DNA of 64,000 bases from Bog-950 sp035299425 (GCA_035299425.1 DATGWP010000167.1:36318-100317); one strand, 5' to 3'. Numbered from the stretch's first letter, positions 37,123 to 45,591 are shown. The notes: generated by a model not told the origin, from the letters alone. Numbers and translations: made by a program.

Positions 37123-38616
37123 ATGAAGCTAAGTAAATTGTATCCGCTTCTCGCTTTGCCGCTGTTGATAGCATCTTGCGGTAAAGAAAAGTCGTCGGTA
37201 ACCGGATGGAACTACAACGACTCCAAGAACGGAGGTTTCGAAGTAGTAAAAAACAGAGAGCAGGAAACAGGCCCTGGTCTGGTTTACGTTCAGGGTGGTA
37301 CTTTTGTAATGGGTAATACCGAACAGGATGTAATGTTCGAATATCACAACATTGCACGCCGCGCTACTGTATCATCGTACTACATGGACGAAACAGAGGT
37401 TGCCAACGTACACTACCGCGAATACCTTTACTGGATGAACCGCGTTTTCGGAACAGATTTTCCGGATGTGGTTAAGAAAGCTTTGCCAGATACTTTGGTA
37501 TGGAGAGATGAATTAGCTTACAACGAGCCTTACGTAGAGTACTACTTCCGTCACCCGGCTTACGATTTCTACCCGGTGGTAGGTGTTAACTGGTTACAGG
37601 CTAACGACTTTGCTTCATGGCGTTCTGATCGTGTAAACGAAAGAATACTTATTGAAAAAGGTGTATTAGCTGAAAACCCATCGCAAGTGGGTAGCGATAA
37701 CTTCAATACAGAAGCTTACCTGGTAGGCCAGTATGAAGGTGCTGCCGGTAAACGCCCTATGAAAGATTTGAACCCGCAAGGAACAGGTACTCGCCATGTG
37801 CGCTTAGAAGATGGTATCATGTTGCCTAAATACCGCTTACCAACAGAAGCTGAATGGGAATATGCAGCCCTGGGCCTTATTGGTAACCAACCAGCCGGTA
37901 GCGAAGAGCGTATTACAGACCGTCGTATCTATCCATGGAATGGTACTTCTACCCGTTATCCTAAATCAGGACAATGGCAAGGTGAGTTCCTGGCTAACTT
38001 TAAGAGAGGACGTGGTGATAACATGGGTATCTCTGGCCGCCTGAACGATAACGCAGATATTACTGCACCGGTTAAGTCTTTCTGGCCAAACGATTTCGGC
38101 TTGTATAACATGAGCGGTAACGTAAACGAGTGGGTATTGGATGTTTACCGTCCTATGACTTCGCAGGATGCTAACGACTTCCGTACCTTCCGTGGTAACC
38201 AGTTTAAGACCAAGGTACTTGATGCCGATGGCAAACCGGTTGAAAAAGACTCTTTGGGTAAAGTTCAATACCGCGATGTTACACAGGAAGAAAGCGCTAA
38301 CCGCCGTAACTATCGCCGTGGCGATGTTAGAAATAACATAGACGGTGATGAGGTTTCTAACGTAGATTACAAATTCGGCCAATCTTCACTGATTAACGAA
38401 GATTCTCGTGTATACAAAGGTGGTAGCTGGAAAGACCGTGCATACTTCCTTTCACCAGGAACCCGCCGTTACTTAGACCAGGCTTTGGCTACCGATGATT
38501 TAGGTTTCCGTTGCGCTATGGACCGCGTAGGTTCTCCATCGGGTAAAACCATGAAGGGCGGTAAGGGAGGAAACAACTTCCCTAAAGAAAAAGGTAAACG
38601 TAAAATGAAAGGATAA
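37123..38616 (+). CDS. gldJ: gliding motility / T9SS lipoprotein GldJ
   Basis: 497 residues. A lipoprotein signal ends in LLIASC, so Cys19 is expected to carry the lipid. The body is a formylglycine-generating-enzyme (SUMF1) fold: GPGLVYVQGGTFVMGN, SSYYMDETEVANVHYREYL, YPVVGVNWLQANDFASW, YRLPTEAEWEYAA, NMSGNVNEWVLDVY, YKGGSWKDR and a final DLGFRCAM. The catalytic cysteines of true sulfatase-modifying enzymes are not evident, as in GldJ and GldK. GldJ is an outer-membrane lipoprotein needed for gliding and for stability of the T9SS ring protein GldK. The C-terminus is Lys/Gly-rich. It is followed by a terminator and murF, a gene order known in other Bacteroidota. Confidence 0.93.
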   Translation: MKLSKLYPLLALPLLIASCGKEKSSVTGWNYNDSKNGGFEVVKNREQETGPGLVYVQGGTFVMGNTEQDVMFEYHNIARRATVSSYYMDETEVANVHYREYLYWMNRVFGTDFPDVVKKALPDTLVWRDELAYNEPYVEYYFRHPAYDFYPVVGVNWLQANDFASWRSDRVNERILIEKGVLAENPSQVGSDNFNTEAYLVGQYEGAAGKRPMKDLNPQGTGTRHVRLEDGIMLPKYRLPTEAEWEYAALGLIGNQPAGSEERITDRRIYPWNGTSTRYPKSGQWQGEFLANFKRGRGDNMGISGRLNDNADITAPVKSFWPNDFGLYNMSGNVNEWVLDVYRPMTSQDANDFRTFRGNQFKTKVLDADGKPVEKDSLGKVQYRDVTQEESANRRNYRRGDVRNNIDGDEVSNVDYKFGQSSLINEDSRVYKGGSWKDRAYFLSPGTRRYLDQALATDDLGFRCAMDRVGSPSGKTMKGGKGGNNFPKEKGKRKMKG

Positions 38617-38650
38617 TTCAGTTGACAGTTCGCTGTTAGCAGTAAATAAT

Positions 38651-38682
38651 AAAAAGTCCTCCGCCAACGCGGGGGACTTTTT
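38651..38682 (+). terminator. intrinsic terminator after gldJ
   Basis: 14-base stem (38651-38664 with 38669-38682, one G-T pair) around CAAC, with A5 before and T5 plus TATTTT after. It lies 34 bases past the gldJ stop and 11 bases before murF. Confidence 0.85.
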
Positions 38683-38693
38683 ATTTTCAGCCC

Positions 38694-40034
38694 ATGCAAG
38701 TTGAACAGCTATATCAAAAGTATTTAGCCTCTACGGGTGTAACCACCGATACCCGTAACATTGGCCAGGGCAATATCTTTTTTGCCCTGAAGGGTGAAAA
38801 ATTTAATGCGAATGAGTTTGCCGCCGAAGCGCTAAACAAAGGTGCTGCTTGCGTAGTGATAGATGAATTAATAAACCCGCATTGGCAAACCGAATACGGC
38901 GACAGGCTGATACTGGTTGATGATGTGCTTACAACCTTGCAGCAACTATCCGGCTACCACAGGCAACAACTAAACTGCCCGGTAATAGCCATAACCGGTA
39001 GCAACGGCAAAACAACCACCAAAGAACTTGTAGCTGCTGTGTTGGCTAAAAAATACCGCACCTATGCTACCAAAGGCAACCTGAATAACCACATAGGTAT
39101 ACCGCTTACACTGTTGAGCATAAAGGATGATGTGGAGATGGCTGTGATAGAAATGGGCGCGAACCACCAAGGCGAAATAGCGGGCTATTGCGAATATGTA
39201 AAACCCGACTATGGACTAATAACCAATGTAGGCAAGGCACACCTGGAGGGTTTTGGAGGCTTTGAGGGCGTGGTAAAAGGCAAAACAGAGTTATATCGGG
39301 ATATTGCAGCACGCAAAGGCAAGGTTTTCATTAACCGCAATAATGAAATACTGGCACTTATTTGGGCTGGGCTGGCATCCAGAGCCAGTTTCGAAAAAGG
39401 TTCAACTATTACATATGGCTCTTCTTCTGATGTATTTAGCAGCGGTATAATAAAGGCGGGCACAGAGTTTCTTACGATTTCCACCGAAGGCTTGGATATT
39501 TCCACCAACCTGCTAGGCGATTACAACTTCGAAAATGTAATGAGCGCTATATGCATAGGTAAATATTTTGAGGTGCCGCTGCCTGCTATAAAAAACGCCA
39601 TTGAAACTTATACGCCAACCAATAACCGGTCGCAAAAAATTGAGTGGGGCAGCAATACAATTATTCTTGATGCATATAATGCCAACCCAAGCAGCATGAT
39701 AGAGGCCTTAAAGAATTTTGAAAAGTACATTGCTGGCGATAACACTAAAAAGGGCATAGCCATTATAGGGCAAATGATGGAGCTTGGCGAATACGCTGCA
39801 CAGGAGCACGAAAAAATATTTGCTGCAGCTAATACCTCGGCATGGCAGAATATAAAGCGGGTGTTTGTAGGCAAAGGGTTTGAAATGGTAAAGCACTTAT
39901 CTGCAAGTAACCTGCTTTGGTTTGAAACCACTGATGAGGTGAAGCATTGGTTTAAGCAGCAGGCATTTGAAAATACACTCCTACTTATAAAAGGCTCACG
40001 CAAAAATGAGCTGGAGAAAATTTTGAAAAATTAA
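38694..40034 (+). CDS. murF: UDP-N-acetylmuramoyl-tripeptide--D-alanyl-D-alanine ligase
   Basis: 446-residue Mur ligase that adds D-Ala-D-Ala to UDP-MurNAc-tripeptide in the cytoplasm. The N-terminal substrate domain has TDTRNIGQGNIFFALKGEKFNANEF. The ATP loop ITGSNGKTTTKE is near residue 100, followed by YATKGNLNNHIGIPLTLL, AVIEMGANHQGEIA and TNVGKAHLEGF of the central domain. The C-terminal domain includes ILDAYNANPSSMIEAL and GQMMELGEYAAQEH. Length is normal (about 430-460). It starts 11 bases after the gldJ terminator, so its promoter would overlap the gldJ 3' end or transcription depends on read-through. Linkage with gldJ is conserved in several Bacteroidota. Confidence 0.94.
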   Translation: MQVEQLYQKYLASTGVTTDTRNIGQGNIFFALKGEKFNANEFAAEALNKGAACVVIDELINPHWQTEYGDRLILVDDVLTTLQQLSGYHRQQLNCPVIAITGSNGKTTTKELVAAVLAKKYRTYATKGNLNNHIGIPLTLLSIKDDVEMAVIEMGANHQGEIAGYCEYVKPDYGLITNVGKAHLEGFGGFEGVVKGKTELYRDIAARKGKVFINRNNEILALIWAGLASRASFEKGSTITYGSSSDVFSSGIIKAGTEFLTISTEGLDISTNLLGDYNFENVMSAICIGKYFEVPLPAIKNAIETYTPTNNRSQKIEWGSNTIILDAYNANPSSMIEALKNFEKYIAGDNTKKGIAIIGQMMELGEYAAQEHEKIFAAANTSAWQNIKRVFVGKGFEMVKHLSASNLLWFETTDEVKHWFKQQAFENTLLLIKGSRKNELEKILKN

Positions 40035-40111
40035 AACAAGTACGGAGAGCATTTGACTGCTGCTCAAAATCATTTGGCGCTTTCCTTCTCAAGGCGTAAA
40101 CTTGCAGTGCT

Positions 40112-40483
40112 TTGAAAAAACTACTGTCTGTTTTTTTGGTTGTAACCATTATATCGCAAACGCTTATCAGCGTAGGCGTAGTGTTGCATTATCAGGCCAA
40201 CAAAGCATATATAAGCCAGCAGCTTTGCGAAAACCGCAATAACCCTATGGCCCATTGCAAAGGACACTGCTACTTAAGCAAGCAATTGAAAAAAGCCGAA
40301 GAAGGCGAGCAGAAACAATCGAGAAACATTTTGAAAGAAAAAGACGAGATAATTTCTTGTACTACCAAAACGGCACCTGCTAAGTATTACCCGGCTTTTT
40401 CTGCCATAATATATACTCCCCACCAGGAAAACAAACCGCCTACCGATTGTACCGGAAGCCTGCTTAAGCCACCAACTGCTTAG
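40112..40483 (+). CDS. small Cys-rich membrane-anchored or secreted protein of an MbnP/MbnH locus
   Basis: 123 residues from a TTG start (no ATG is available; the TTG gives MKKLLSVFLVVTIISQTLISVGVVLHY, a signal peptide or N-terminal helix). After it comes YISQQLCENRNNPMAHCKGHCYL with C39, C49 and C53 plus H48 and H52, then a Lys/Glu-rich helix, and two further cysteines near residues 82 and 113. The Cys/His spacing suggests metal binding. I have seen the CENRN-P---C-G-C pattern in small Bacteroidota proteins encoded next to copper-related genes, but no function is known. It precedes the MbnP-like and MbnH-like genes on the same strand, 113 bases upstream, which suggests a joint copper or iron role. 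Confidence 0.6.
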   Translation: MKKLLSVFLVVTIISQTLISVGVVLHYQANKAYISQQLCENRNNPMAHCKGHCYLSKQLKKAEEGEQKQSRNILKEKDEIISCTTKTAPAKYYPAFSAIIYTPHQENKPPTDCTGSLLKPPTA

Positions 40484-40498
40484 CCAATATTTTTTTGA

Positions 40499-40513
40499 AG
40501 AGGCTTCGCCTCT
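40499..40513 (+). terminator. weak hairpin after the Cys-rich gene
   Basis: AGAGGC (40499-40504) pairs with GCCTCT (40508-40513) around TTC, followed by CTTTTCC. The stem is only six bases and the T run is short, so at best it attenuates read-through into the MbnP-like gene. Confidence 0.3.
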
Positions 40514-40596
40514 CTTTTCCGGGTTATCATATCATTATCCTAATTGCTATGCGGCATTATGCGCGTATAGCGTAATCTTATTTAATATTCAAAAAC

Positions 40597-41391
40597 ATGA
40601 AAAAGAATTTCTTTTATATAGCTATTGCGTTTATCCTTTTCACTTCGGTATCGTCTTGCAAAAAAGAAGATACAGGACTTACCGGTAACGGGCCATTAAC
40701 CTTACATTTTGACAACAGAGTTGGTAATGACAACTTTATTATGAATACAGACGTAACCATCGAGTCGGGCGAAACGATAAACGTATCGAACCTGAAATAC
40801 TATGTAAGCAACTTCGTTCTGGTAAAAGAAGACGGCTCTGAATATACTGTACCGCAAGAAGGCAACTACTTTCTGATAGATGAATCAGTAGATTCATCAC
40901 TTGAAGTAACCCTGCAAAATATCCCGGCTGGCAACTACACCAGCATAAAATATATTCTGGGTGTAGATAGCTTACGAAGCACCATGGATGTGTCTCAACG
41001 CACCGGCGCACTGGACCCTGCCGGCGCTGGTTCAGACATGTACTGGAGCTGGAACAGCGGCTATATATTCTTTAGAATAGATGCTACTTCGCCTGCCAGC
41101 ACCGAAGTGGGTAATATGTGTATGTTCCATGTTGGCGGCTATGGTGGCTACTCTACACCAAGCGCCAACAATATCCGTAACATTACCCTGAGCGCTCCTC
41201 AAACAATACATGTGCGCGAAAATGAAAATCCGGAAGTACACATTTTTGCTGATATACTTCAGGCTTTTAAAAGCCCCCAGGTCTATTCTATTGCAACTGA
41301 TGGTGCAGTATTTCACATGGCCCCGGGCTCTGGAACAAAAATGGCCAATAACTATGTAGATATGTTTACCATTGACCATGTACATGAATAA
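40597..41391 (+). CDS. MbnP-like copper-associated lipoprotein
   Basis: 264 residues. The lipoprotein signal ends TSVSSC, with Cys21 as lipid site. The body starts with LTLHFDNRVGNDNFIM and continues ETINVSNLKYYVSNFVLVKEDGS, IPAGNYTSIKYILGVDS and DMYWSWNSGYIFFRIDA (W150, W152), the block I take as the MbnP family signature. In the methanotroph system the partner MbnH oxidises a tryptophan of MbnP to kynurenine, and the modified protein binds copper. The next gene encodes an MbnH-like di-haem protein, so the pair is complete here. Late His residues (VHIFAD, FHMAPG, DHVHE) could also be metal ligands. Located on the periplasmic side of a membrane. Confidence 0.78.
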   Translation: MKKNFFYIAIAFILFTSVSSCKKEDTGLTGNGPLTLHFDNRVGNDNFIMNTDVTIESGETINVSNLKYYVSNFVLVKEDGSEYTVPQEGNYFLIDESVDSSLEVTLQNIPAGNYTSIKYILGVDSLRSTMDVSQRTGALDPAGAGSDMYWSWNSGYIFFRIDATSPASTEVGNMCMFHVGGYGGYSTPSANNIRNITLSAPQTIHVRENENPEVHIFADILQAFKSPQVYSIATDGAVFHMAPGSGTKMANNYVDMFTIDHVHE

Positions 41392-41401
41392 GATATTGAA
41401 A

Positions 41402-41429
41402 CAACCGGGCGCTTACAATCGCCCGGTTG
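41402..41429 (+). other. intercistronic hairpin between the MbnP-like and MbnH-like genes
   Basis: CAACCGGGCG (41402-41411) pairs perfectly with CGCCCGGTTG (41420-41429) around an 8-base loop, 10 bases after the stop of the first gene and 11 before the start of the second. It is followed by CTATTTC, which is not a proper T run, so it looks more like an mRNA processing or stabilising structure, or a leaky attenuator, than a full terminator. Confidence 0.55.
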
Positions 41430-41440
41430 CTATTTCAAAA

Positions 41441-42475
41441 ATGAAAACGCTATTCCTCCTGTTTTGTGTAGGCCTTGTGACTATTTCTTCATGTAACAAG
41501 ACGGGAAACACTAAGGAAGAAATAACTTTTTCCAGTCCATCCAACTTTCCTGCGCCTAAGTACAATTTTAACAACAACCCTGTTACAACCCAGGGATTTG
41601 AACTGGGCAGAAAATTGTTTTATGATGTTTCGCTTTCGCGCGATAACTCTACCAGCTGCGGGACGTGCCATTCTTCATTTTCTTCGTTTACACATCACGG
41701 GCATGCGGTTAGCCACGGCATAGACAATAAACTTGGTATACGCAACGCTCCACCGGTGATGAATATGGCCTGGCTGGATGAGTTTATGTGGGATGGAGGC
41801 ATTAACCAACTGGATATGCTGCCTATTGCACCTATAGAAAACCCCGTAGAAATGGACCTGGAGTTTGCCGATGCGGTTAATAAAATACGGAATAACCCGG
41901 CTTATCCTCCACTGTTTAAATCGGCATTTGGTTCCGAAGAGGTTAGCGGCCCCAGGCTTCTGCAAGCCTTAAGCCAGTTTATGAATATGCTGGTTAGTGC
42001 AAACTCTAAATTTGACAAATGGAAACGCGGTGAAGATGGAGTAACTCTTACACCGGAGGAAAATGAAGGGTATCAGTTGTTTGCTCAAAAAAAATGCAGC
42101 AGCTGCCACAGTACCGATTTGTTTACCGACCAGAAGTTTCACAATAACGGAATTAAGAATAGCTTTTTGATTGATAGTGGCCGCACCCATATTACAAACC
42201 GTGCCGAAGACATTGGCAAATTTAAAACCCCATCGCTTCGCAATCTGCAGTATACGAGGCCCTTTATGCACGATGGCAGCATCTCGACCCTTGAAGGGGT
42301 TTTAGATCATTATAGCAGTGAGGTTAAGATATCGGCTACACTGGATACAGTTCTAAACAACAATGGAGCCTTAGGCATTCCACTTACTTCAGATGAGAAG
42401 GCTAAAATTATTATGTTCCTTAACACGCTTAACGATCCGGGCTTTGTAACGGACAGGCGCTTTGCCGAGCAGTAA
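41441..42475 (+). CDS. di-haem cytochrome c peroxidase family protein (MbnH/MauG-like)
   Basis: 344 residues from the ATG at 41441, which starts a lipoprotein signal (MKTLFLLFCVGLVTISSC); earlier in-frame starts lie inside the previous gene. Two haem c sites: CGTCH (C73, C76, H77) and CSSCH (C219, C222, H223). Between them are HHGHAVSHGIDNKLGIRNAPPVMN and WDGGINQLDMLPIAPIENPVEM, typical of bacterial di-haem peroxidases; after the second comes FKTPSLRNLQYTRPFMHDGSISTLEGVLDHY. MauG and MbnH relatives perform tryptophan oxidation on a partner protein instead of ordinary peroxide scavenging. The MbnP-like partner directly upstream makes that role likely. Maturation needs the cytochrome c machinery, not encoded in this window. 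Confidence 0.85.
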   Translation: MKTLFLLFCVGLVTISSCNKTGNTKEEITFSSPSNFPAPKYNFNNNPVTTQGFELGRKLFYDVSLSRDNSTSCGTCHSSFSSFTHHGHAVSHGIDNKLGIRNAPPVMNMAWLDEFMWDGGINQLDMLPIAPIENPVEMDLEFADAVNKIRNNPAYPPLFKSAFGSEEVSGPRLLQALSQFMNMLVSANSKFDKWKRGEDGVTLTPEENEGYQLFAQKKCSSCHSTDLFTDQKFHNNGIKNSFLIDSGRTHITNRAEDIGKFKTPSLRNLQYTRPFMHDGSISTLEGVLDHYSSEVKISATLDTVLNNNGALGIPLTSDEKAKIIMFLNTLNDPGFVTDRRFAEQ

Positions 42476-42557
42476 CTAAAAAAGATTCTCTTTTTTTAGC
42501 ACAGATTATTTAAGAAGCTTGGAGGGGCCTTTATTATTTGTGTTTAAATTGCAAGGT

Positions 42558-43688
42558 ATGCTAACCCTTACCAACAAAGAAGCCCGCAACATCATTCTCA
42601 CCAGTCAAGGCTTGGCCGATAACTCTTTTGGCAAAAAGAAAGAGGGCGCCTTAAACGCTATAGAGCATTTAGGTTATGTGCAGATAGATACTATATCGGT
42701 AGTAGAGCGGGCACACCACCACACCATCTGGAGCAGGGTAAACGATTACCACAGAAAATATTTAGACGAATTAGTGGAAGATAAAAAGGTGTTTGAATAC
42801 TGGAGCCATGCGGCAGCTTACCTGCCCATGCGCGATTACCGGTTTAGCCTGATGAGAAAGAACCTATACGCTACCCGTAAGCTGGGCTGGTATTTTAATA
42901 AGCGCGCCACCAAATTTATTTATGACCGTATTAAAGCCGAAGGCCCGTTGCAATCAAAAGATTTTGAAGAGAAGAAAAAACAAGGCGGTTGGTGGAACTG
43001 GAAAGAGAGCAAAATTGCACTGGAGCAGCTTTATATGGAAGGCAAATTAATGGCAACAAGCCGCAAAGGTTTTCAGAAAGTATATGACCTTACCGAGCGT
43101 GTATTGCCTGCCGGTATAAATACAACGCCACCTACCGAAGGAGAATATGCCGAATACCTTATCCGCAAAATCGTTCGTGCCAATGGCATAGCTGCCAAAA
43201 GCGAAATGGGCTATCTGCGTCCCTACACTAAAGCATTGGTAGCAAAAACGCTTAACGAACTTATAGAGGGAAAGGAAATTATACCGGTAAAAGTAAAAGG
43301 CATAGAGAAGGATGTGTTTTACAGCACCGAAGCGAACATGGAGAACAACCTCACACAAAAAGCAAATAAGCAGGTTAAAATACTTTCGCCCTTTGATAAC
43401 AGTGTAATACAGCGCAACCGGCTGAAGAACATCTTTGGCTACGACTATACTATTGAGTGCTATGTGCCTGAACCTAAACGTGTGTATGGCTACTTCTGCC
43501 TGCCTGTACTATTCGGTAATGACTTTATAGGCCGTATGGACTGCAAAGCCGACCGCCAGAATGAAACCCTGATAGTAAAAAGCGCTTACTACGAAAAAGG
43601 ATTTAAGCCCACTGCTAAATTCAAATCAGAATTTGAGAAAGAGATGAAGCTGTTTGCCAGGTTTAACGGGTGTGTCGCAATTAAATAA
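42558..43688 (+). CDS. YcaQ/AlkX-family winged-helix DNA glycosylase
   Basis: 376 residues from the ATG at 42558 (an upstream start at 42519 is less likely). It matches the HTH_42 (formerly DUF1006) family of interstrand crosslink glycosylases: the N-terminal helix ends LGYVQIDTISVVERAHHHTIWSR, where Q42-I-D44 is the catalytic Q-x-D signature of the YcaQ branch, then YWSHAAAYLPMRDY, and the C-terminal barrel has LSPFDNSVIQRNRLKNIFGYDYTIECYVPEPKR-YGY and GRMDCKADR. Such enzymes remove bulky N7-alkyl adducts or unhook DNA crosslinks. No signal peptide. The gene follows the di-haem gene after 82 bases and is unrelated to it functionally. Confidence 0.85.
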   Translation: MLTLTNKEARNIILTSQGLADNSFGKKKEGALNAIEHLGYVQIDTISVVERAHHHTIWSRVNDYHRKYLDELVEDKKVFEYWSHAAAYLPMRDYRFSLMRKNLYATRKLGWYFNKRATKFIYDRIKAEGPLQSKDFEEKKKQGGWWNWKESKIALEQLYMEGKLMATSRKGFQKVYDLTERVLPAGINTTPPTEGEYAEYLIRKIVRANGIAAKSEMGYLRPYTKALVAKTLNELIEGKEIIPVKVKGIEKDVFYSTEANMENNLTQKANKQVKILSPFDNSVIQRNRLKNIFGYDYTIECYVPEPKRVYGYFCLPVLFGNDFIGRMDCKADRQNETLIVKSAYYEKGFKPTAKFKSEFEKEMKLFARFNGCVAIK

Positions 43689-43709
43689 TTTTACATATTA
43701 GCGTCCTAT

Positions 43710-44429
43710 ATGAACTTTACATTACACTTATTCATCTTACTCTCTTTTATAGTCTTTAACATAAAGACAACCCAAGCTCAAAACAAAAATAGCGAAGACA
43801 CCACCGGTAAAAAGAAATTAAGCAAAGCAGAACGTCTTGCAAAGAAGCATGCTACCTGGGATAGCTGCTTTATAGTTAAAGCAGAAGGAGATACTATTTA
43901 TGGCAAAGTAGACCACCGTTACGACCAAAGTACATTGCTAAGCAGTTACATAAGTGATATGCTAATCTTCTTTGCTCACCCCGATGGGAAAGAAGAACAA
44001 TTTATACCTAATGACTTAAAAGAGCTGTATGTATACAACCTTGCCGATGGTTTTAAAAAATATGTGGTGTTGGATGATGAATACTACCTGTCTAACTATG
44101 GCATATTATATCGCGTATTGGTAGATGGGCCCTGTAAGCTTGTTGCCGACAGGGTAAAGTCTACATTGCCATTAAGTGTAGCCAGTGCGTTTCAGGAAGC
44201 CCATTACTATATACTTTACAAGAAAAAATTCACGCCCATTAAAATTGCCTTCTCTGATGGAGGCGCAAATTCAGGCACAATCAATATTGCACCTGGTTTT
44301 ATAAAAAAATGCGCTAAAGCTTTTGCCGAATGCCCTGCGTTGGTCCAACAAATTGAAAACAAAACTTTCCGTTCAGGAGATATACGTGAGATTGTAAAAG
44401 AATTCAATAATTGCATTAGCGTAAAATAG
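43710..44429 (+). CDS. secreted protein of unknown function
   Basis: 239 residues with signal peptide (MNFTLHLFILLSFIVFNIKTTQAQ). A charged Lys-rich stretch follows (TTGKKKLSKAERLAKKHATW), then a beta-rich part: SCFIVKAEGDTIYGKVDHRYDQS, FIPNDLKELYVYNLADGFKKYVVL. The opening GDTIYGKV resembles the start of several uncharacterised Bacteroidota proteins that begin with a small beta barrel. The C-terminal helical part has three cysteines (KKCAKAFAEC and NNC). No domain recognised. It begins 21 bases after the glycosylase gene on the same strand and converges on the anti-sigma gene with only 17 bases between stops. Confidence 0.6.
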   Translation: MNFTLHLFILLSFIVFNIKTTQAQNKNSEDTTGKKKLSKAERLAKKHATWDSCFIVKAEGDTIYGKVDHRYDQSTLLSSYISDMLIFFAHPDGKEEQFIPNDLKELYVYNLADGFKKYVVLDDEYYLSNYGILYRVLVDGPCKLVADRVKSTLPLSVASAFQEAHYYILYKKKFTPIKIAFSDGGANSGTINIAPGFIKKCAKAFAECPALVQQIENKTFRSGDIREIVKEFNNCISVK

Positions 44430-44446
44430 GACGTTATATAACAGCT

Positions 44447-45022
44447 CTATTGAGCAGGTGCAGCTTTGGTTTCCTTTTCCTGCCTTTCCAGGTATTCTTT
44501 ATACTCCTCTTCGCTGGTAATTATAACCGTATCACCGGCTTTAACCGATTTGGTTTTTATAGTATGGTAAATAGTTTCCATCCTGATAGTTGGTTGCTGC
44601 TGCGATGGCGCTGTGGAAGGGTTTGAAAATCCTCCTTCACTCTTAATCATCTGTTCAATTTCCGATTTTATATGTGGGTCTACCTCAATTTTATCGTTAT
44701 GCACCAATAAAGGAAAACCTACTCCGCCCAATGCAGCCAAAAATATCACCCCTTTAAGCAGGGTCCATCCCCAACTGCCCCCGCCTTTAGATGGTTTGTA
44801 ATTGTCCAGATTACTCTTGGCCGCAATACCCGTAGCTGCTATTTCGGCGCGCATTAAATTTCTGCCATAATTACTTATGCCTCCAACAACATCTTTATGC
44901 AGTTCTACCTCAGCTTTAAAAGCGGCATCGTCCTGCATGCGCTTTTCAAACTGCAATAGTTCCTCAGCAGTCAATTGATTGCTGAGATACTTGTCAATTA
45001 ATATGCTGTTGTTGTCATCCAT
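44447..45022 (-). CDS. putative anti-sigma factor (single-pass membrane protein)
   Basis: 191 residues. The N-terminal part (MDDNNSILIDKYLSNQLTAEELLQFEKRMQDDAAFKAEVELHKDV) is the helical cytoplasmic domain seen in Bacteroidota ECF anti-sigma factors. One membrane helix follows near residues 88-107 (LLKGVIFLAALGGVGFPLLV), and a polar periplasmic tail with Pro/Ser/Gln-rich linker ends Lys/Glu-rich. The start codon overlaps the sigma gene stop by 8 bases (ATGGATGA), which implies translational coupling. The likely role is to hold the sigma factor until an envelope signal arrives; this rests on context and topology because the sequence is poorly conserved. Confidence 0.72.
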   Translation of the reverse strand: MDDNNSILIDKYLSNQLTAEELLQFEKRMQDDAAFKAEVELHKDVVGGISNYGRNLMRAEIAATGIAAKSNLDNYKPSKGGGSWGWTLLKGVIFLAALGGVGFPLLVHNDKIEVDPHIKSEIEQMIKSEGGFSNPSTAPSQQQPTIRMETIYHTIKTKSVKAGDTVIITSEEEYKEYLERQEKETKAAPAQ

Positions 45023-45557
45023 TACCCAGCTTACTTTTTAATTGCTGCAAACATTTATACTTCTGATTTTTTGCGTTATCGGCATTGGTATAGCCCAGCT
45101 CAGCGGCTATTTCTTCCATCTTCTTTTTCTGGTAATAAAACAATACCAGTATTTTGCGGCACCCCTCACCTAATTGCTCTATCGCCGTCTTTACCTGGTC
45201 TTGCTTATCGCTCTCCGGCGCTTCTTCTTCAAGCGGTATGTTGTTATAGTTCTCAAAATCTTTTACGCTGACCTTAACCCGGTTGTCCCGCAGCTTTTTA
45301 AGCCAGATATTGCGTGCTACCGAATACACAAATGTTTTTATCGTGCAGGTAAGCGCAAACCCTTCATCCCTGGCTTTATCAAACATAGCCAGCATAGTTT
45401 CCTGAAAAACATCCTCTGCATCGTGGCCGTTACCCGAATTCTTCGTCACAAAGTACTCTACCATGCGAAAATAGCCTCTGTACAAATGCCCAAACGCCAA
45501 CCTGTGGTCAGTTCTAAGCAGCGATACTATTTGGTCTTCGGTTAATGGGGTGCTCAT
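45015..45557 (-). CDS. ECF-type RNA polymerase sigma factor
   Basis: 180 residues. Region 2 (about 15-95) has AFGHLYRGYFRMVEYFVTKN, DAEDVFQETMLAMFDK and TIKTFVYSVARNIWLKKLR for core binding and -10 recognition. Region 4 (about 125-178) has EGCRKILVLFYYQKKKMEEIAAELGYTNADNAKNQKYKCLQQLK for -35 recognition. The anti-sigma gene overlaps its end. A GGTTACC...GGTATT motif lies just upstream of its start codon and a matching copy precedes the divergent OmpA-domain gene, as expected if the sigma factor drives both. The -10-like part is so near the ATG that the message could be almost leaderless. Confidence 0.9.
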   Translation of the reverse strand: MSTPLTEDQIVSLLRTDHRLAFGHLYRGYFRMVEYFVTKNSGNGHDAEDVFQETMLAMFDKARDEGFALTCTIKTFVYSVARNIWLKKLRDNRVKVSVKDFENYNNIPLEEEAPESDKQDQVKTAIEQLGEGCRKILVLFYYQKKKMEEIAAELGYTNADNAKNQKYKCLQQLKSKLGNG

Positions 45558-45565
45558 TGTCTGTT

Positions 45566-45591
45566 AATACCTAAAACCGGAAATGGTAACC
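45566..45591 (-). promoter_or_regulatory. candidate ECF promoter of the sigma/anti-sigma operon
   Basis: On the minus strand GGTTACC (45591-45585), 13 bases including TTTCC, then GGTATT (45571-45566), eight bases before the sigma start. The same pair of motifs in the same order occurs on the plus strand 27 bases away. GTTAC/GTAAC-type -35 elements are usual for ECF sigma factors. Confidence 0.5.
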
